From: Ensifer adhaerens | GTDB lineage: Bacteria; Pseudomonadota; Alphaproteobacteria; Rhizobiales; Rhizobiaceae | NCBI RefSeq assembly: GCF_013283195.1 | Contig: NZ_JABEKT010000001.1 | Location: forward strand, 2,863,473-2,927,472 | Length of the DNA: 64,000 nucleotides | Direction: 5' to 3' | In this document: one piece after another, positions 9,135 to 18,496 of the stretch | Layout: each line of letters opens with the position of its first letter | How positions within the stretch are numbered: the stretch's first letter is position 1 | Position numbers and translations under genes: made by a program | The notes under the pieces: generated by a model | What the model was told of the DNA's origin: nothing | Databases searched by the model: none | Seen by the model: only the letters and a program-made list of their open reading frames with translations

Positions 9135-10841
9135 TCACATCTCCGGCAGGCCGGCCTTTCGGAATCCGTCGACAAAATGGTCTCGTACAGATGCATCGCG
9201 CAGCGGCTGGGAGCGGAGCCAATGGCCGATCGTGAAATGAGGGTGGGCGATCAGGAACAATTCTGCTTCTCGCCGCGCCTCCTCGCGGTGGCCCAGCTGC
9301 GCAAGCGTAGCCGCCAGGAACTTGCGTGAGTTGGTGCGATAGGTGTCTTTCCTGCGCAGTGTAGCGGTTGCCGCCTCGTAGTCGCGCGCGGCGTATTGCG
9401 CCTGCCCAAGATGACAAAGATACCAGCAGGCCGGATAGGGATTGAGGCGTAGCGCTTTTTCGATCTGCGCCAGTCCGTCGGCCACCCTGCCGTCGAGCAC
9501 GGACATGTCGGACATGGCGGCCCAGGTGTCGGCGTGGTTCGGGTCGAGCTCCAGCGCCTTGGCGAAGGCGGCCTCCGATTCCTCCCATCGCCGCTCATAA
9601 GCCAGAATGGTCCCAAGGATGTAACGGCAGCCGGCATCGTTGGGATCAAGGTCGATCGCCTTCTGCGCGAGCGTCACCGCCATCCGGCGGTTGGGATCTT
9701 CCGGCTCGCCGAAATGCGTCCAGGCAAGCCAGCGGTTGTAGGCGAGCAGACCGACCGCCTCTGCATAGGATGGCTCGAGCTCGACCGCCCGCTGGAGCAG
9801 CATATGGGCCTCACGCTCGGTTTGCGGCGACTCTTCCGTCAGCAAGCGGGCGCGCACGCACAGCTCGTATGCCTCAAAGTTCTTCGGCCGCTTGCGCTGC
9901 GTCGGGATGGTCAGCCGGCCGACAAGGGCCTCGACAATCTTGGCGTTCACTTCATCCTGTAATTCGAAAACATCTTCCACCGTCCTGTCGAACCGGTCGG
10001 CCCACAAGTGCTGGCCGCCGAGCGCATCGATCAATTGAGCATTGATGCGCACACGGCCCATGGCGCGTCGGGCGCTCCCCTCAAGCACGTAGCGGACGCC
10101 GAGTTCCTGGGCGACCAGCCTGATGTCGACCGGCTTGCCCTTGTAGCCCTGCACGGAATTGCGCGCGATGACGAACAGGCCGGCAGTGCGGGAGAGGTCG
10201 GTGATCAGGTCTTCGGTCAAGCCATCGACGAAAGGCGCGTCCGCTTCATCCCCGCTCATGTTCGTGAACGGCAATACGGCGATCGAGGGACATTCGGGCA
10301 GCGGCAATTTGCTCTGCAGCGCATCCGGCCAATGCCACACGTGGACCGGGCGCGTGAGGTTCTTCAGGTAGCGTTCGCCCGCATCGAAGAACCGCTCGCC
10401 GATCTTGCCGACGATCTCGCCGTGAACCTTGGCTGAAATGCAGATACCGCCCGGTTCGGCCTGCGTCTCCAGACGCGCCGCGACATTGACGCCGTCGCCG
10501 AGCACGTCCGAGCCGTCGTCGATGACATCGCCCAGATTGACGCCGACACGCAAAAGCAGGCGCCGGTCTGCGGAAGGCCCGACAGCAACAGTCGCCCGTT
10601 GCATTTCCAACGCCGCTGCGACCGCGTCGACAGCGCTGGCGAATTCGATCAGGAATCCGTCGCCCATGGCCTTGAAGATGCGACCCTTGTGGCGCATCAC
10701 GGCCGGCTCGATAACGCCGGAACGCAGTTCCCTGAGGCTCGCCAGCGTTTCGACTTCATCAGCCTCCATCAGGCGTGAATATCCCACCACATCGGCAACG
10801 ACGATGGCGGCAAGGCGACGCTGAAGAGATTGATCCGTCAT
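9135..10841 (-). CDS. Class III adenylate/guanylate cyclase fused to TolB-like and TPR domains
   Basis: A 568-residue soluble protein. Residues about 8-170 form a class III cyclase domain with both metal aspartates (D17 in VVADVVGYSRLM and D61 in AMGDGF), K57 in the adenine-selecting position, D114 in VLGDGVN, and N117/R121 as transition-state residues, so it looks active and ATP-selective. Residues about 185-300 resemble the TolB N-terminal domain (PSIAVLPFTNMSGD). The rest is TPR repeats. This architecture is common and expanded in rhizobia. No membrane segment is present. Confidence 0.92.
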   Translation of the reverse strand: MTDQSLQRRLAAIVVADVVGYSRLMEADEVETLASLRELRSGVIEPAVMRHKGRIFKAMGDGFLIEFASAVDAVAAALEMQRATVAVGPSADRRLLLRVGVNLGDVIDDGSDVLGDGVNVAARLETQAEPGGICISAKVHGEIVGKIGERFFDAGERYLKNLTRPVHVWHWPDALQSKLPLPECPSIAVLPFTNMSGDEADAPFVDGLTEDLITDLSRTAGLFVIARNSVQGYKGKPVDIRLVAQELGVRYVLEGSARRAMGRVRINAQLIDALGGQHLWADRFDRTVEDVFELQDEVNAKIVEALVGRLTIPTQRKRPKNFEAYELCVRARLLTEESPQTEREAHMLLQRAVELEPSYAEAVGLLAYNRWLAWTHFGEPEDPNRRMAVTLAQKAIDLDPNDAGCRYILGTILAYERRWEESEAAFAKALELDPNHADTWAAMSDMSVLDGRVADGLAQIEKALRLNPYPACWYLCHLGQAQYAARDYEAATATLRRKDTYRTNSRKFLAATLAQLGHREEARREAELFLIAHPHFTIGHWLRSQPLRDASVRDHFVDGFRKAGLPEM

Positions 10842-10924
10842 GTGAGGACAAGCCTAACGACCGAATTGGCAGGGTATTGTTCGACCGCAGGTGAGTCAAC
10901 AAGTGGCAGGAGGTCACGCCGGGG

Positions 10925-11060
10925 CGACGCCCCACCCGCACGATCCCCACCGCCACCACATCGCCGACGCCCTTGCCCGGACGCACGCGTGCCGCCAGCG
11001 AGACAGAGGAGATCGATCTGGTCTTCGCGCCGGCCCCGATCTTCGCCTCGAACCACCCTG
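10925..11060 (-). pseudogene. Remnant of a GreA/GreB-like gene 3' end
   Basis: On the minus strand this reads AKTRSISSVSLAARVR then GKGVGDVVAVG, matching PKTGSISYVSPVARVL then GKGVGDVATVG of the intact Gre-like gene 1.9 kb away. At DNA level 10956-11027 aligns without gaps to 12912-12983, with the first 23 bp identical and about 85% identity overall by eye. Similarity fades beyond, and no N-terminal half is present. It lies in the same orientation as the intact gene, with the MATE gene between them. Confidence 0.82.
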
Positions 11061-11371
11061 GCACCCGATCACGCTTCAGCCGGACAAGCGCTTCGCCGTG
11101 CAAGGAGCGGTGATTGCCGGAGCTTCACGGAACCTTGACTGGCGTCTTTCAAATAGGCCCAGGCGCAATTCATGCCGCTTGACAGTAGAACGAGCCGACA
11201 ATAGAGACGCATCCAGGTCCACAGGGTGACCTGCCGCTCGCATGGCGTTATCGCCATTGGTTAACCCCTGCCTTGGACAAGCTGATCGCCATTTCCCCCT
11301 AGGGGCAGTTGGAGCGATGGCAATGCGAGCCCCATCAAAATCATCCGACTTGCCCATGACGGGAGTTTTTG

Positions 11372-12769
11372 ATGAGCGACCAATCGTCGTTGCCGGCTGA
11401 GCCGGAAAATTCACTCTTGAGTGGATCGATCCGATCCGCCTTCATTCGAACCAGCCTGCCAATCATCGTCGTAACGACGATAAGCGGCCTGCTGACCGTG
11501 GCCGATGCCATGCTTCTCGGCGCATTCGTAGGGGCTGATGCCCTGAGTGCGGTGACGTCAGTGTTTCCAATCTCAATGTTATTGGTGGCTGTCTCGACGA
11601 TGGTCGGCATCGGCATGGCCAGCATTTTGGGACGTCGACTAGGTGCCAAAGACGTGGATGGGGCAATCGGCACCCTCGCTTCGGCACAGGGCCTTGCCCT
11701 TGCTGTCGCTGCCCTGGCAATGCTGACTTTTTTTGGACTGGGTGCCCATGTTGTCAGTTTGGCGGCGGGCGGCAACGTCCACCTTGGTGAGATGGGATGG
11801 ACTTTCCTTGCTATTTCATTTGCGACCGCACCGGCAGGATTTCTGCTTTCTGTGCACGTCGACGCGCTGCGCATGGAGGGGCGGGTTGGCTTCATGGCTA
11901 TGGCAGGCGTGTTGGTGACGCTCGCCAATATCGGTTTCAACGCATTGCTGATCGGGGTGTTTGATTTTGGAGTGGCTGGGTCGGCCTGGGGTACGGCCCT
12001 GGCGCAGGTATTGGGGCTGGGTGTCGTTGTTATCTATCGCATGAGCGGCAGAGCAGGCCTGCCGATGGTCGGCTTGAGATACGACGGTGAATGGCGAGAA
12101 ATGCTGGCCCTTGGGGCACCGCGCAGCCTCAATTTCATCGGTATTTCGCTCGGCTCGGCGGCGGTACTGTTCACCCTGCTATGGCTGGAGCTGCCGCAAT
12201 CCGACATGACGATCGCAGCATATGGGGTGGTGATGCGCTTGATGACATTTGCCTTCCTGCCGCTGATGGGTATGAGCCTGGCCCTGCAGGCAATTGTCGG
12301 CAATGCGGCAGGTGCCAGGCAGGATGAGCGGGCAAAGCAGACGCTTTATTTTTCACTTGCCGTAAGCGGAGTTTATTGCCTGCTGGTGCAACTGCTGCTG
12401 TTTGGTGCACGCGGCTGGCTGGGCGGGCTTTTTGTGCCCGATGCCCCTGTTGGGCTGGAGGTGGCACGCATTGTTCCCCTGTACCTTGCAGCGTACGTCG
12501 CTTTTGGCCCGGTCATGATGGCCGCGAGCTATGCGCAAGCCATAGGCAGGGCACGGCAAGCCGCTGTTCTCTCGCTGGGGCGAGCATATCTGTTCGCAAT
12601 TCCGCTGACCTTGGCCTTGCCCCACATTTGGGGTGAGACCGGTGTGTGGGTCGCCGCTCCGATAGCCGATATCTTGATGCTGATGCTCAGCATGCTGGTT
12701 TGGTGGCGTGCCCGCACTTACACCTCGCGAAAGGCCGGCGGCTTCGGATCAGGTTCACTCACTCCATAA
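11372..12769 (+). CDS. MATE family efflux transporter
   Basis: The 465-residue integral membrane protein has about 12 hydrophobic segments and MATE features: an IVVTTISGLLTVADAMLLG first helix region, ALSAVTSVFPISMLL, and a repeat-like second half with SLNFIGISLGSAAVLF. MATE proteins export cationic drugs or metabolites using H+ or Na+ gradients. The ATG has a GGGAG site 6 nt upstream. Codons such as TTA and TTT are more frequent than in neighbours, suggesting foreign origin. The gene sits between an intact Gre-like gene and a copy of that gene's 3' end. Confidence 0.93.
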   Translation: MSDQSSLPAEPENSLLSGSIRSAFIRTSLPIIVVTTISGLLTVADAMLLGAFVGADALSAVTSVFPISMLLVAVSTMVGIGMASILGRRLGAKDVDGAIGTLASAQGLALAVAALAMLTFFGLGAHVVSLAAGGNVHLGEMGWTFLAISFATAPAGFLLSVHVDALRMEGRVGFMAMAGVLVTLANIGFNALLIGVFDFGVAGSAWGTALAQVLGLGVVVIYRMSGRAGLPMVGLRYDGEWREMLALGAPRSLNFIGISLGSAAVLFTLLWLELPQSDMTIAAYGVVMRLMTFAFLPLMGMSLALQAIVGNAAGARQDERAKQTLYFSLAVSGVYCLLVQLLLFGARGWLGGLFVPDAPVGLEVARIVPLYLAAYVAFGPVMMAASYAQAIGRARQAAVLSLGRAYLFAIPLTLALPHIWGETGVWVAAPIADILMLMLSMLVWWRARTYTSRKAGGFGSGSLTP

Positions 12770-12867
12770 TTGGGTTATGCCCGCATCGCCACCGGAGCGA
12801 GCGCGACATCGGTCGACGTAATCGTTACGTATTTCCCGCTTGCCGGTGGCCCGCCGCCGGCGAGCGC

Positions 12868-13350
12868 TTACGCAATCGCTGTAATCTCCAGCTCCTGCCC
12901 GCCGACTGTCGCCACATCGCCGACGCCCTTGCCCATCAGCACTCTTGCCACCGGCGAGACATAGGAGATCGATCCGGTCTTCGGATCCGCCTCGTCCTCG
13001 CCGACGATGCGGTAGGTCTGCACCCGGCCGTCGTCGCGGCAGAAGGTGACCGTGCTGCCGAAGGCGACCACGTCGGTCGAGGTCGGGGCAGAGACGAGTT
13101 CGGCGGTGCGCAGCCGTTCGGCAAGATAGCGAAGGTCGCGCAAGGGGCCAGCCGCCTGGCGCCGGCGCTCGTTGACGTCGTCGATCCCGCTCGTCGCATC
13201 ATAGGCCGCGCGTGCCTCACGCTGCTGCTCTTCCAGCGCCTTCAAGCCCGCTTGCGTGACAAGGTTGGGATGCGGCGAAACCGGGCGGTCAGGCAGAAGT
13301 GTTTCCGCAGCGGTTTCGGCACTTTCTTCCTTGGTAAAGGCAACACTCAC
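12868..13350 (-). CDS. GreA/GreB family transcription elongation factor-like protein
   Basis: The 160-residue protein has an N-terminal coiled-coil-like region (about 30-95: LVTQAGLKALEEQQREARAA, DDVNERRRQAAGPLRDL) and a C-terminal FKBP-like Gre domain (about 105-160: VAFGSTVTF, SISYVSPVARVLMGKGVGD). Gre factors enter the RNA polymerase secondary channel and rescue backtracked complexes. The acidic tip (GIDDVNE) is compatible with cleavage stimulation. A GTG start is chosen for its CGGAG ribosome binding site; the open frame continues 14 codons upstream. Confidence 0.88.
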   Translation of the reverse strand: MSVAFTKEESAETAAETLLPDRPVSPHPNLVTQAGLKALEEQQREARAAYDATSGIDDVNERRRQAAGPLRDLRYLAERLRTAELVSAPTSTDVVAFGSTVTFCRDDGRVQTYRIVGEDEADPKTGSISYVSPVARVLMGKGVGDVATVGGQELEITAIA

Positions 13351-13657
13351 GATCGAACTCCGTTTCGGCGCAGGCCGGCTTTTACATAGCATCCGGGCGA
13401 AAGCCCACCACGGGCAGAACCGAAGCGATGGATGCCCGAGCGCAAACGATGATATTGCCTCATCCGTTCGCAGCGGTCACCCCGCATTGTCCCGATGTCC
13501 GCCGATAACACCGTCACCGGCCGGCGACACGCTCTTTTGGCGGGGTCAACGCGCTCGCGGCTCCAACACCGTCACAATGCGAAAATCCTCTGACGACCGG
13601 CGGCAAATGCCAGCAGTACGCCTCCATAAAAACAACGGGATACCGCGATTTTCTGAC

Positions 13658-14479
13658 TCAGTTTGTGACGCGAAAGACCAAGCCCGGCAAGCCACCCTGC
13701 CGCCGCGCTGCGCTCGGCGCGGCGCGCCGGTCGCCCTCGAACAACGGCCCGCCCTGCAGCGCGAGTTCATCGCGCGCCAGTGCCACCAGCGCACCGGCCT
13801 GCCCCGCGGCCGCCAGGCGGAAGGCCTCGTCGAATCGGCCGGCCAGTTCCGGATCGAGACGAAGCAGCAGCCGCGGCAGCCACTTGCCCTTGCCGGACCA
13901 ACAACCGCGTCCAAGGAGCGCTAGGTCGCACAGCGGCTGGTGAAGGGCGCTAGCAATCGCCCGCACCTCCGCCTCTGGCCGCTCGTCCTTCAGGTCGTCG
14001 AGCAGGTCGGTGATCTGGTAGCGCAAGAGGTTGCGCCGCTCGGCGCCGATCTCGCCTGGCCCTCGCGCAAGCGCTGCGCTTGCCTCGGCCTGCAGGCTGC
14101 TGCCGCGTTCGATATTCCGGCCGATCACCGCGCCGCCCGCCAGCATGTCGAGAAGCACGGGGTGGCCGCCCGCAGCATCCTGATCGACGAACCAGTTCAG
14201 CGTTTCGAAATCGTGGACGAATGCCTCGACGGGAAACGCGTCCGTCGTAAAGCTTTCGCGCCAGGCGCTTTCCAGGGTCTCATGCAGCACGACGAGATCG
14301 ATATCCGAAGACGGCGTGCCCTCGCCACGCAGGATCGAGCCCGCGACGATGGCAAAGGCCGCGTCCGGGAAGCGCTCGCGCACAATCGTTTCCGCCGTGC
14401 GCACCGCCGCCAGGCGCTGCTCCACCTTTCTTGCGTCTTCGGCGAGATCCGCCTGGCTGCTTTTTTCGTTGTTCGACAA
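13658..14479 (-). CDS. Nucleotidyltransferase domain protein
   Basis: A 273-residue protein with the Pol-beta-type minimal signature GSILRGEGTPSSDIDLVV at about 47-64: the GS motif and the D59-x-D61 metal pair. A helical C-terminal half follows. The set resembles kanamycin nucleotidyltransferase-like proteins, but the substrate cannot be told. The apparent start is TTG with only a weak purine stretch upstream, so the N-terminus is uncertain; no in-frame ATG fits better. It lies upstream of the ftsZ paralogue but 820 bp away from its start. Confidence 0.85.
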   Translation of the reverse strand: MSNNEKSSQADLAEDARKVEQRLAAVRTAETIVRERFPDAAFAIVAGSILRGEGTPSSDIDLVVLHETLESAWRESFTTDAFPVEAFVHDFETLNWFVDQDAAGGHPVLLDMLAGGAVIGRNIERGSSLQAEASAALARGPGEIGAERRNLLRYQITDLLDDLKDERPEAEVRAIASALHQPLCDLALLGRGCWSGKGKWLPRLLLRLDPELAGRFDEAFRLAAAGQAGALVALARDELALQGGPLFEGDRRAAPSAARRQGGLPGLVFRVTN

Positions 14480-14598
14480 ACCCGTCCCATCCCCAAAACG
14501 AAAAATCCCCCCGCGGCCGTCATCTCACGGGAGGATCTTGATCGAAAGGCAAAACCTGCCGTCGCCGCTTTTCGGCGGCAACTCGGGCGCTCCTCGTG

Positions 14599-15639
14599 TT
14601 ACTGCAGCGTGCGCGTCGGCGCCTGGCCGGGCTGGCCGGCCGATGCCGCCGCACCCGCCGGGTCTGCCGTGTTGCGCTGGCCGTCGAGGCCCGTTGCCAC
14701 CACCGACACGCGGAACGTGCCGTCGAGTGTGCGGTCGAAGATCGAGCCGACGACGATGTCGGCCTCGTCGTAGACTTCCTCGCGAATGCGGGTCGCCGCT
14801 TCGTCGACTTCGAACAGCGTCATGTCCATGCCGCCCGAGATCGAGATCAGCACGCCCTTGGCGCCGCGCATCGACACTTCGTCGAGCAGCGGGTTGGCGA
14901 TCGCGGCTTCCGCCGCCATCAGCGCGCGGCCCTCGCCGGTCGCCTCACCGGTGCCCATCATCGCCCGGCCCATGCCCTTCATGACCGACTTCACGTCGGC
15001 GAAGTCGAGGTTGATCAGGCCTTCCTTGACGATCAGGTCGGTGATGCACCCGACGCCCGAATAGAGCACGCGGTCGGCGATCACGAAGGCGTCGGCAAAG
15101 GTGGTCTTGGCGTCGGCGATGCGGAAGAGGTTCTGGTTGGGGATGACGATGACGGTGTCGGCTGCCTCGCGCAGGCGCTCGACGCCCTCTTCAGCCATCT
15201 GCATGCGGCGCTTGCCTTCGAAGCTGAACGGCTTGGTGACGACGCCGACGGTCAGGATGCCGGCCTTGCGGGCTGCCGCTGCAATCACCGGGGCAGCCCC
15301 CGTGCCGGTGCCCCCGCCCATGCCGGCGGTGACGAAACACATATGCGTGCCGCCGAGGTGATCCATGATCTCGTCGATCGATTCCTCCGCGGCCGCCCGC
15401 CCGACTTCCGGCAGCGAGCCGGCGCCCAGTCCCTCGGTCACCTGCGCGCCCAGCTGGATCAGCCGCGATGCCTTCGACATCGCCAGCGCCTGCGCATCGG
15501 TGTTGGCCACGATGAAATCAACGCCCTGCAAGCCCTCGGCGATCATGTTGTTGATGGCGTTGCCGCCACCGCCGCCGACACCGATCACGGTGATCTTCGG
15601 GCGCATCTCGGTGATCGTCGGCTTCTTGAAATCGTTCAT
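14599..15639 (-). CDS. ftsZ2: Short FtsZ paralogue (FtsZ2-like)
   Basis: The 346-residue protein has a complete FtsZ GTPase: [14 protein letters not shown] at about 20, the tubulin signature GGGTGTG at 108-114, and the T7 loop [12 protein letters not shown] near 205. It stops soon after the core domain with a short Ala/Gly/Pro tail and lacks the long linker and C-terminal conserved peptide that bind FtsA and ZipA. This is the known layout of the second FtsZ of Sinorhizobium. The ATG at 15639 has an AGGAGA site 8 nt upstream, favoured over an ATG ten codons earlier. No ftsQ/ftsA genes are adjacent. Confidence 0.93.
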   Translation of the reverse strand: MNDFKKPTITEMRPKITVIGVGGGGGNAINNMIAEGLQGVDFIVANTDAQALAMSKASRLIQLGAQVTEGLGAGSLPEVGRAAAEESIDEIMDHLGGTHMCFVTAGMGGGTGTGAAPVIAAAARKAGILTVGVVTKPFSFEGKRRMQMAEEGVERLREAADTVIVIPNQNLFRIADAKTTFADAFVIADRVLYSGVGCITDLIVKEGLINLDFADVKSVMKGMGRAMMGTGEATGEGRALMAAEAAIANPLLDEVSMRGAKGVLISISGGMDMTLFEVDEAATRIREEVYDEADIVVGSIFDRTLDGTFRVSVVATGLDGQRNTADPAGAAASAGQPGQAPTRTLQ

Positions 15640-16032
15640 GGCTTTGTCTCCTAGGGCGAACGCCGCCAAAACAACGGATCGGGGCGAATCGGGCAGCTGT
15701 TATTTTAGGAATTGAAAAAAGCCACGGAGAAGGCAAGAGAAAAGGGGAATGTCACTTTCCACACATGATTTGTAATTTGGCGTCACGGCGGAATTTCAGG
15801 TTGCCGGCCGGATCGCGCCGTCGGACAAATTAAGTCATTTTATCAGAGACTTGATTTATCTGCACCGCCGCAACCACCATTTGCCCCGGAGCGAACCAGC
15901 AGCACTCTCTTCTGGCTTCGACAGACCGAAAAGGTGCAGCACATCTCTTCCCGCTCCCTGTCAATTGGGAAACAGCGTCATCGCAGCACCCAAATGACGC
16001 AGACGCGAACTCCGAAATTGCGGCGAGGTTTT

Positions 16033-16076
16033 GCCCCTCACCCCAACCCTCTCCCCGCTTGCGGGGCGAGGGAGAC
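16033..16076. repeat. REP-like palindromic element, copy R1
   Basis: CCCCTCACCCC, then CTCTCCCCGC, TTG, GCGGGGCGAG forms a short hairpin. The same core recurs at 16154, 31915, 47843 and 47988. It sits upstream of the ftsZ paralogue and forms a converging pair with R2, 77 bp away. Confidence 0.8.
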
Positions 16077-16153
16077 CCGAGATTGCGGCCCCGTTTCAAT
16101 CCCAGCACTTCTCCCATTCACTCCTGCTGGATGAAACGCTGGGCGCGCCACAC

Positions 16154-16204
16154 GCCCCTTCTCCCCGCCTGCGGGGAGAAGTTCCCGGTAGGGGGATGAG
16201 GGGC
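16154..16204. repeat. REP-like palindromic element, copy R2
   Basis: The core CTTCTCCCCGC CT GCGGGGAGAAG is a perfect hairpin, followed by GGGGGATGAGGGGC. It lies 62 bp beyond the 3' end of the GST gene. In GC-rich rhizobial genomes such elements are dispersed in intergenic DNA and can act as weak terminators or mRNA stabilisers. Confidence 0.82.
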
Positions 16205-16266
16205 TGAGCGGAATGCGCGGGACGACAGTCGCGGCGCCGGTGGCGGCAGTCGCGCCAATCTCCCTC

Positions 16267-16875
16267 CTAACCCGCAAAACTCGGCCGCGCCCGCACCCGC
16301 TCCAGCCAGCGCTGGACGTTTGCAAGATCGCCCGGCACCTCCATGCCGAAGACATCGCCGAGCCAGGCGCAGACGCCCGCGGTGATATCGGCGATCGAGA
16401 ATGTCTCGCCGGCAAGGAACGCCCGGCCGTCGGCAAGCTCCCGGTCGAGCCAGGCCCATTTTTTCGGCACCGCCTGTCGCTCGGTCTCGGCAAAGGCAGG
16501 AAACTGGGTCAGCCTCTCCTTGAAGAAGGCATCGGAATGCAGCGCCACGTTGCCGATCGTGCCGAAGATTACCAGTTCGGCGCGCCGGTTCCACATCTCC
16601 ACCCTGGCGCGGCTGACGGCGTCGCTGCCAAAGAGCTGCGGCTCGCGGTGCGTCTCCTCGATATAGCGGCAGATGGCGACGCTCTCGGTGATGACGGTGT
16701 CGTCGTCGAGTTCCAGTACCGGGATCTGGCCGAGCGAATTGAGCACCAGAAACGCCGGCGCCCTGTGCTCCGCCTTGGAAAAATCGACATCCACCATCGG
16801 CAGATCGATCCCCTTCTCCGCCATGAAGATGCGCACCCGGTACGAATTCGGTCCCATGCCCTGATAGAGTTTCAT
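16267..16875 (-). CDS. Glutathione S-transferase
   Basis: The 202-residue protein has a thioredoxin-like N-terminal GST domain (MKLYQGMGPNSYRVRIFMAE, with cis-Pro in GQIPVLEL and the glutathione-gamma-Glu contact ITESVAICRYI) and a helical C-terminal domain (SIADITAGVCAWLGDVFG). GSTs conjugate glutathione to electrophiles. The ATG at 16875 has a GGGAGGA site 5 nt upstream; the frame runs 19 codons further without similarity. A palindrome about 70 bp upstream may be an operator. Confidence 0.92.
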   Translation of the reverse strand: MKLYQGMGPNSYRVRIFMAEKGIDLPMVDVDFSKAEHRAPAFLVLNSLGQIPVLELDDDTVITESVAICRYIEETHREPQLFGSDAVSRARVEMWNRRAELVIFGTIGNVALHSDAFFKERLTQFPAFAETERQAVPKKWAWLDRELADGRAFLAGETFSIADITAGVCAWLGDVFGMEVPGDLANVQRWLERVRARPSFAG

Positions 16876-16944
16876 CGCTTCCTCCCATCGACTTGCGCGA
16901 CACCACCGTCGCCCGTTCGCTGATCCCATCACTATGTCATACCA

Positions 16945-16959
16945 GTTGCTTTTAGCAAC
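16945..16959 (-). promoter_or_regulatory. Candidate operator palindrome upstream of GST gene
   Basis: GTTGCT-TTT-AGCAAC is a perfect inverted repeat with 6-bp arms and a 3-nt centre, 70 bp before the GST start in an AT-rich promoter region. Its size fits a small winged-helix repressor such as HxlR or MarR types; no such regulator gene is next to it. Confidence 0.5.
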
Positions 16960-17060
16960 CAGTTTTATTTAACGTATCGGTTTACCTCCGGGAGAGAGGA
17001 TAGACCGCGGGGTAAGGCAAGTCGGAAAGATATGATCAGCCAATCCAGCTGGGTCAGCCG

Positions 17061-17078
17061 AGTTGACCTGGGTCAACT
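17061..17078. promoter_or_regulatory. 18-bp perfect palindrome
   Basis: AGTTGACC/GGTCAACT is a perfect 18-bp palindrome with no separate spacer beyond its TG/G centre. A second perfect palindrome, GCTGGGTCAGC, lies 11 bp to the left. It sits 59 bp past the phosphotransferase stop and about 190 bp upstream of the GST start. There is no T-run, so a protein-binding site is more likely than a terminator. Confidence 0.4.
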
Positions 17079-17136
17079 GAACTGACCAGGCCATATCGGG
17101 CAAACGCATGCAGGCACATGCGAGCGGCCGCGCCAC

Positions 17137-17934
17137 CTATGCCAGATTTGACAGGAGCTGATGTCGGTGGGCCTGGAACGCGGCCCGCTCCTGACGCCAG
17201 TGTTCGAGATGGCCGTCGCGCGCCAGCCGTTCGGCGACATCAGCTCCGAGCATCGAGACCATCGCCGCCTCGTCGCCCATGTGCTCCAGCACGGCCTCAA
17301 CCATGGCAGGAAGTGCGGCGTCACCGGCGATGCCGTAGCTGTCGCAGAACAGCCGCAGGCGCGCGCTGCCGTTGCGCAGATCATCGAATGCTGCAGCAGC
17401 CATTTCGCTCGAATGAAACGACAGCGGCACGGTCCAGTAGGCGAGATAGGCAACGTCCCTCAACCTCGGCCCCGGCCCGGCGAGATCGAAATCGATGACC
17501 GCGGCCGGACGACCGTCGCGAAAGATCAGGTTGTAGGGCGCAAAATCATTGTGGCAGATGACCTCGTGGCGCGCGCTGTCCGGATACCGGAAAGCCCAGT
17601 GATCGGACGCTGTGTGGACGAAATCGACCGTTGCGTCGTGATAATCGCGAAGCAATCGGGCAGCAGCAACCAGCGCCTGCCCGTCCTGCCACAGTTCCGG
17701 CGCGCAGTCGGCCTGACCGTCGAGAAAGGCGAGTATCTCGCGCCCCTGCCCGTCGATCCCGAGAAACCGTGGTGACGCGCCGAAGCCCTCCGCTTCCAGG
17801 TGAAGCAACAGCCGGTGGATGCTGGCGCTTTGCGGCCCCATCCGCCGGCGCACGGTGTCGCCGATCCACACGACACCGGCATTGACGTTGCCGCCCGAAA
17901 GCGTCGTCGCTGCAGCATCCAGATCTTGGCTCAT
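17137..17934 (-). CDS. Aminoglycoside phosphotransferase-family kinase
   Basis: The 265-residue protein has the APH/choline-kinase catalytic core: HNDFAPYNLIF (Brenner motif, catalytic Asp and Asn) and AVIDFDLAGPG (metal-binding Asp). The substrate may be an aminoglycoside, a sugar, choline or another small molecule; the fold does not decide. The ATG at 17934 (MSQDLDAA) follows an AGAGGTGAG site; an upstream in-frame extension of 54 codons has no family similarity. It is transcribed away from the small secreted gene at 18127. Confidence 0.88.
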   Translation of the reverse strand: MSQDLDAAATTLSGGNVNAGVVWIGDTVRRRMGPQSASIHRLLLHLEAEGFGASPRFLGIDGQGREILAFLDGQADCAPELWQDGQALVAAARLLRDYHDATVDFVHTASDHWAFRYPDSARHEVICHNDFAPYNLIFRDGRPAAVIDFDLAGPGPRLRDVAYLAYWTVPLSFHSSEMAAAAFDDLRNGSARLRLFCDSYGIAGDAALPAMVEAVLEHMGDEAAMVSMLGADVAERLARDGHLEHWRQERAAFQAHRHQLLSNLA

Positions 17935-18126
17935 CGGCTCACCTCTCGCGCAACCCATGGCCGCGGCGAGAAGGTCGGCTGCCGGCGCGCCGCTGTCAAT
18001 GCGGGGCGCATCGCACCGTCTCCAGCCGCCGACCCTCTGGTGTTGCGGGGTGGTCCGTTCGCATGCACACAAGCGGGTTGATTGCCGCCCGGCCACATGG
18101 TCTGTTGCCGCAAACAGGAGCCGCCC

Positions 18127-18423
18127 ATGTCAATCAGAGCCCTCGCCCTTGCCGCCATTGCATTTTTCAGCGCCGGCGCTTCCCAGGCCGCCCTTGCCCC
18201 CAACTTCCAGCGCGCCAACGAGTTGACCGCCATCATCACCGCGGTGGCAGAGGCCGTGCCGAAATATCCGATCGACAAGATCATCAAGCAGGGACGTGAT
18301 CGCTACGCGGTGATCGCCGGCGAGTGCACCGTCATCGCCCGCATCGTCGGCCTGCCGGCAAAGCCTGGGCTGGTCGGGCCGAAGCAGTTCAAGGTCGAGC
18401 TCGAAAGACCCCGCTGCGATTGA
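18127..18423 (+). CDS. Small secreted protein, unknown function
   Basis: A 98-residue protein with a clear signal peptide (MSIRALALAAIAFFSAGASQA) and a mature part of about 75 residues, including ANELTAIITAVAEAVPKYPI and a possible disulfide pair (Cys in GECTVIA and the penultimate Cys). The ATG has an AGGAG site 9 nt upstream. It converges with the iron-type ABC operon. I recognise no domain; a periplasmic location is the only inference. Confidence 0.75.
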   Translation: MSIRALALAAIAFFSAGASQAALAPNFQRANELTAIITAVAEAVPKYPIDKIIKQGRDRYAVIAGECTVIARIVGLPAKPGLVGPKQFKVELERPRCD

Positions 18424-18496
18424 TGGCTCTGGCGCCCCTTCGAACCGGCGCCGATCCCGCCGACATGCGGGCGCCATCAACGCCCGCCTGTCGCCC

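Noticed and set aside
16021-16210. CRISPR-like repeated palindromes
   Set aside because: The repeats are imperfect, spaced irregularly, alternate in orientation and recur singly elsewhere, which fits REP-like elements; no cas genes are present.
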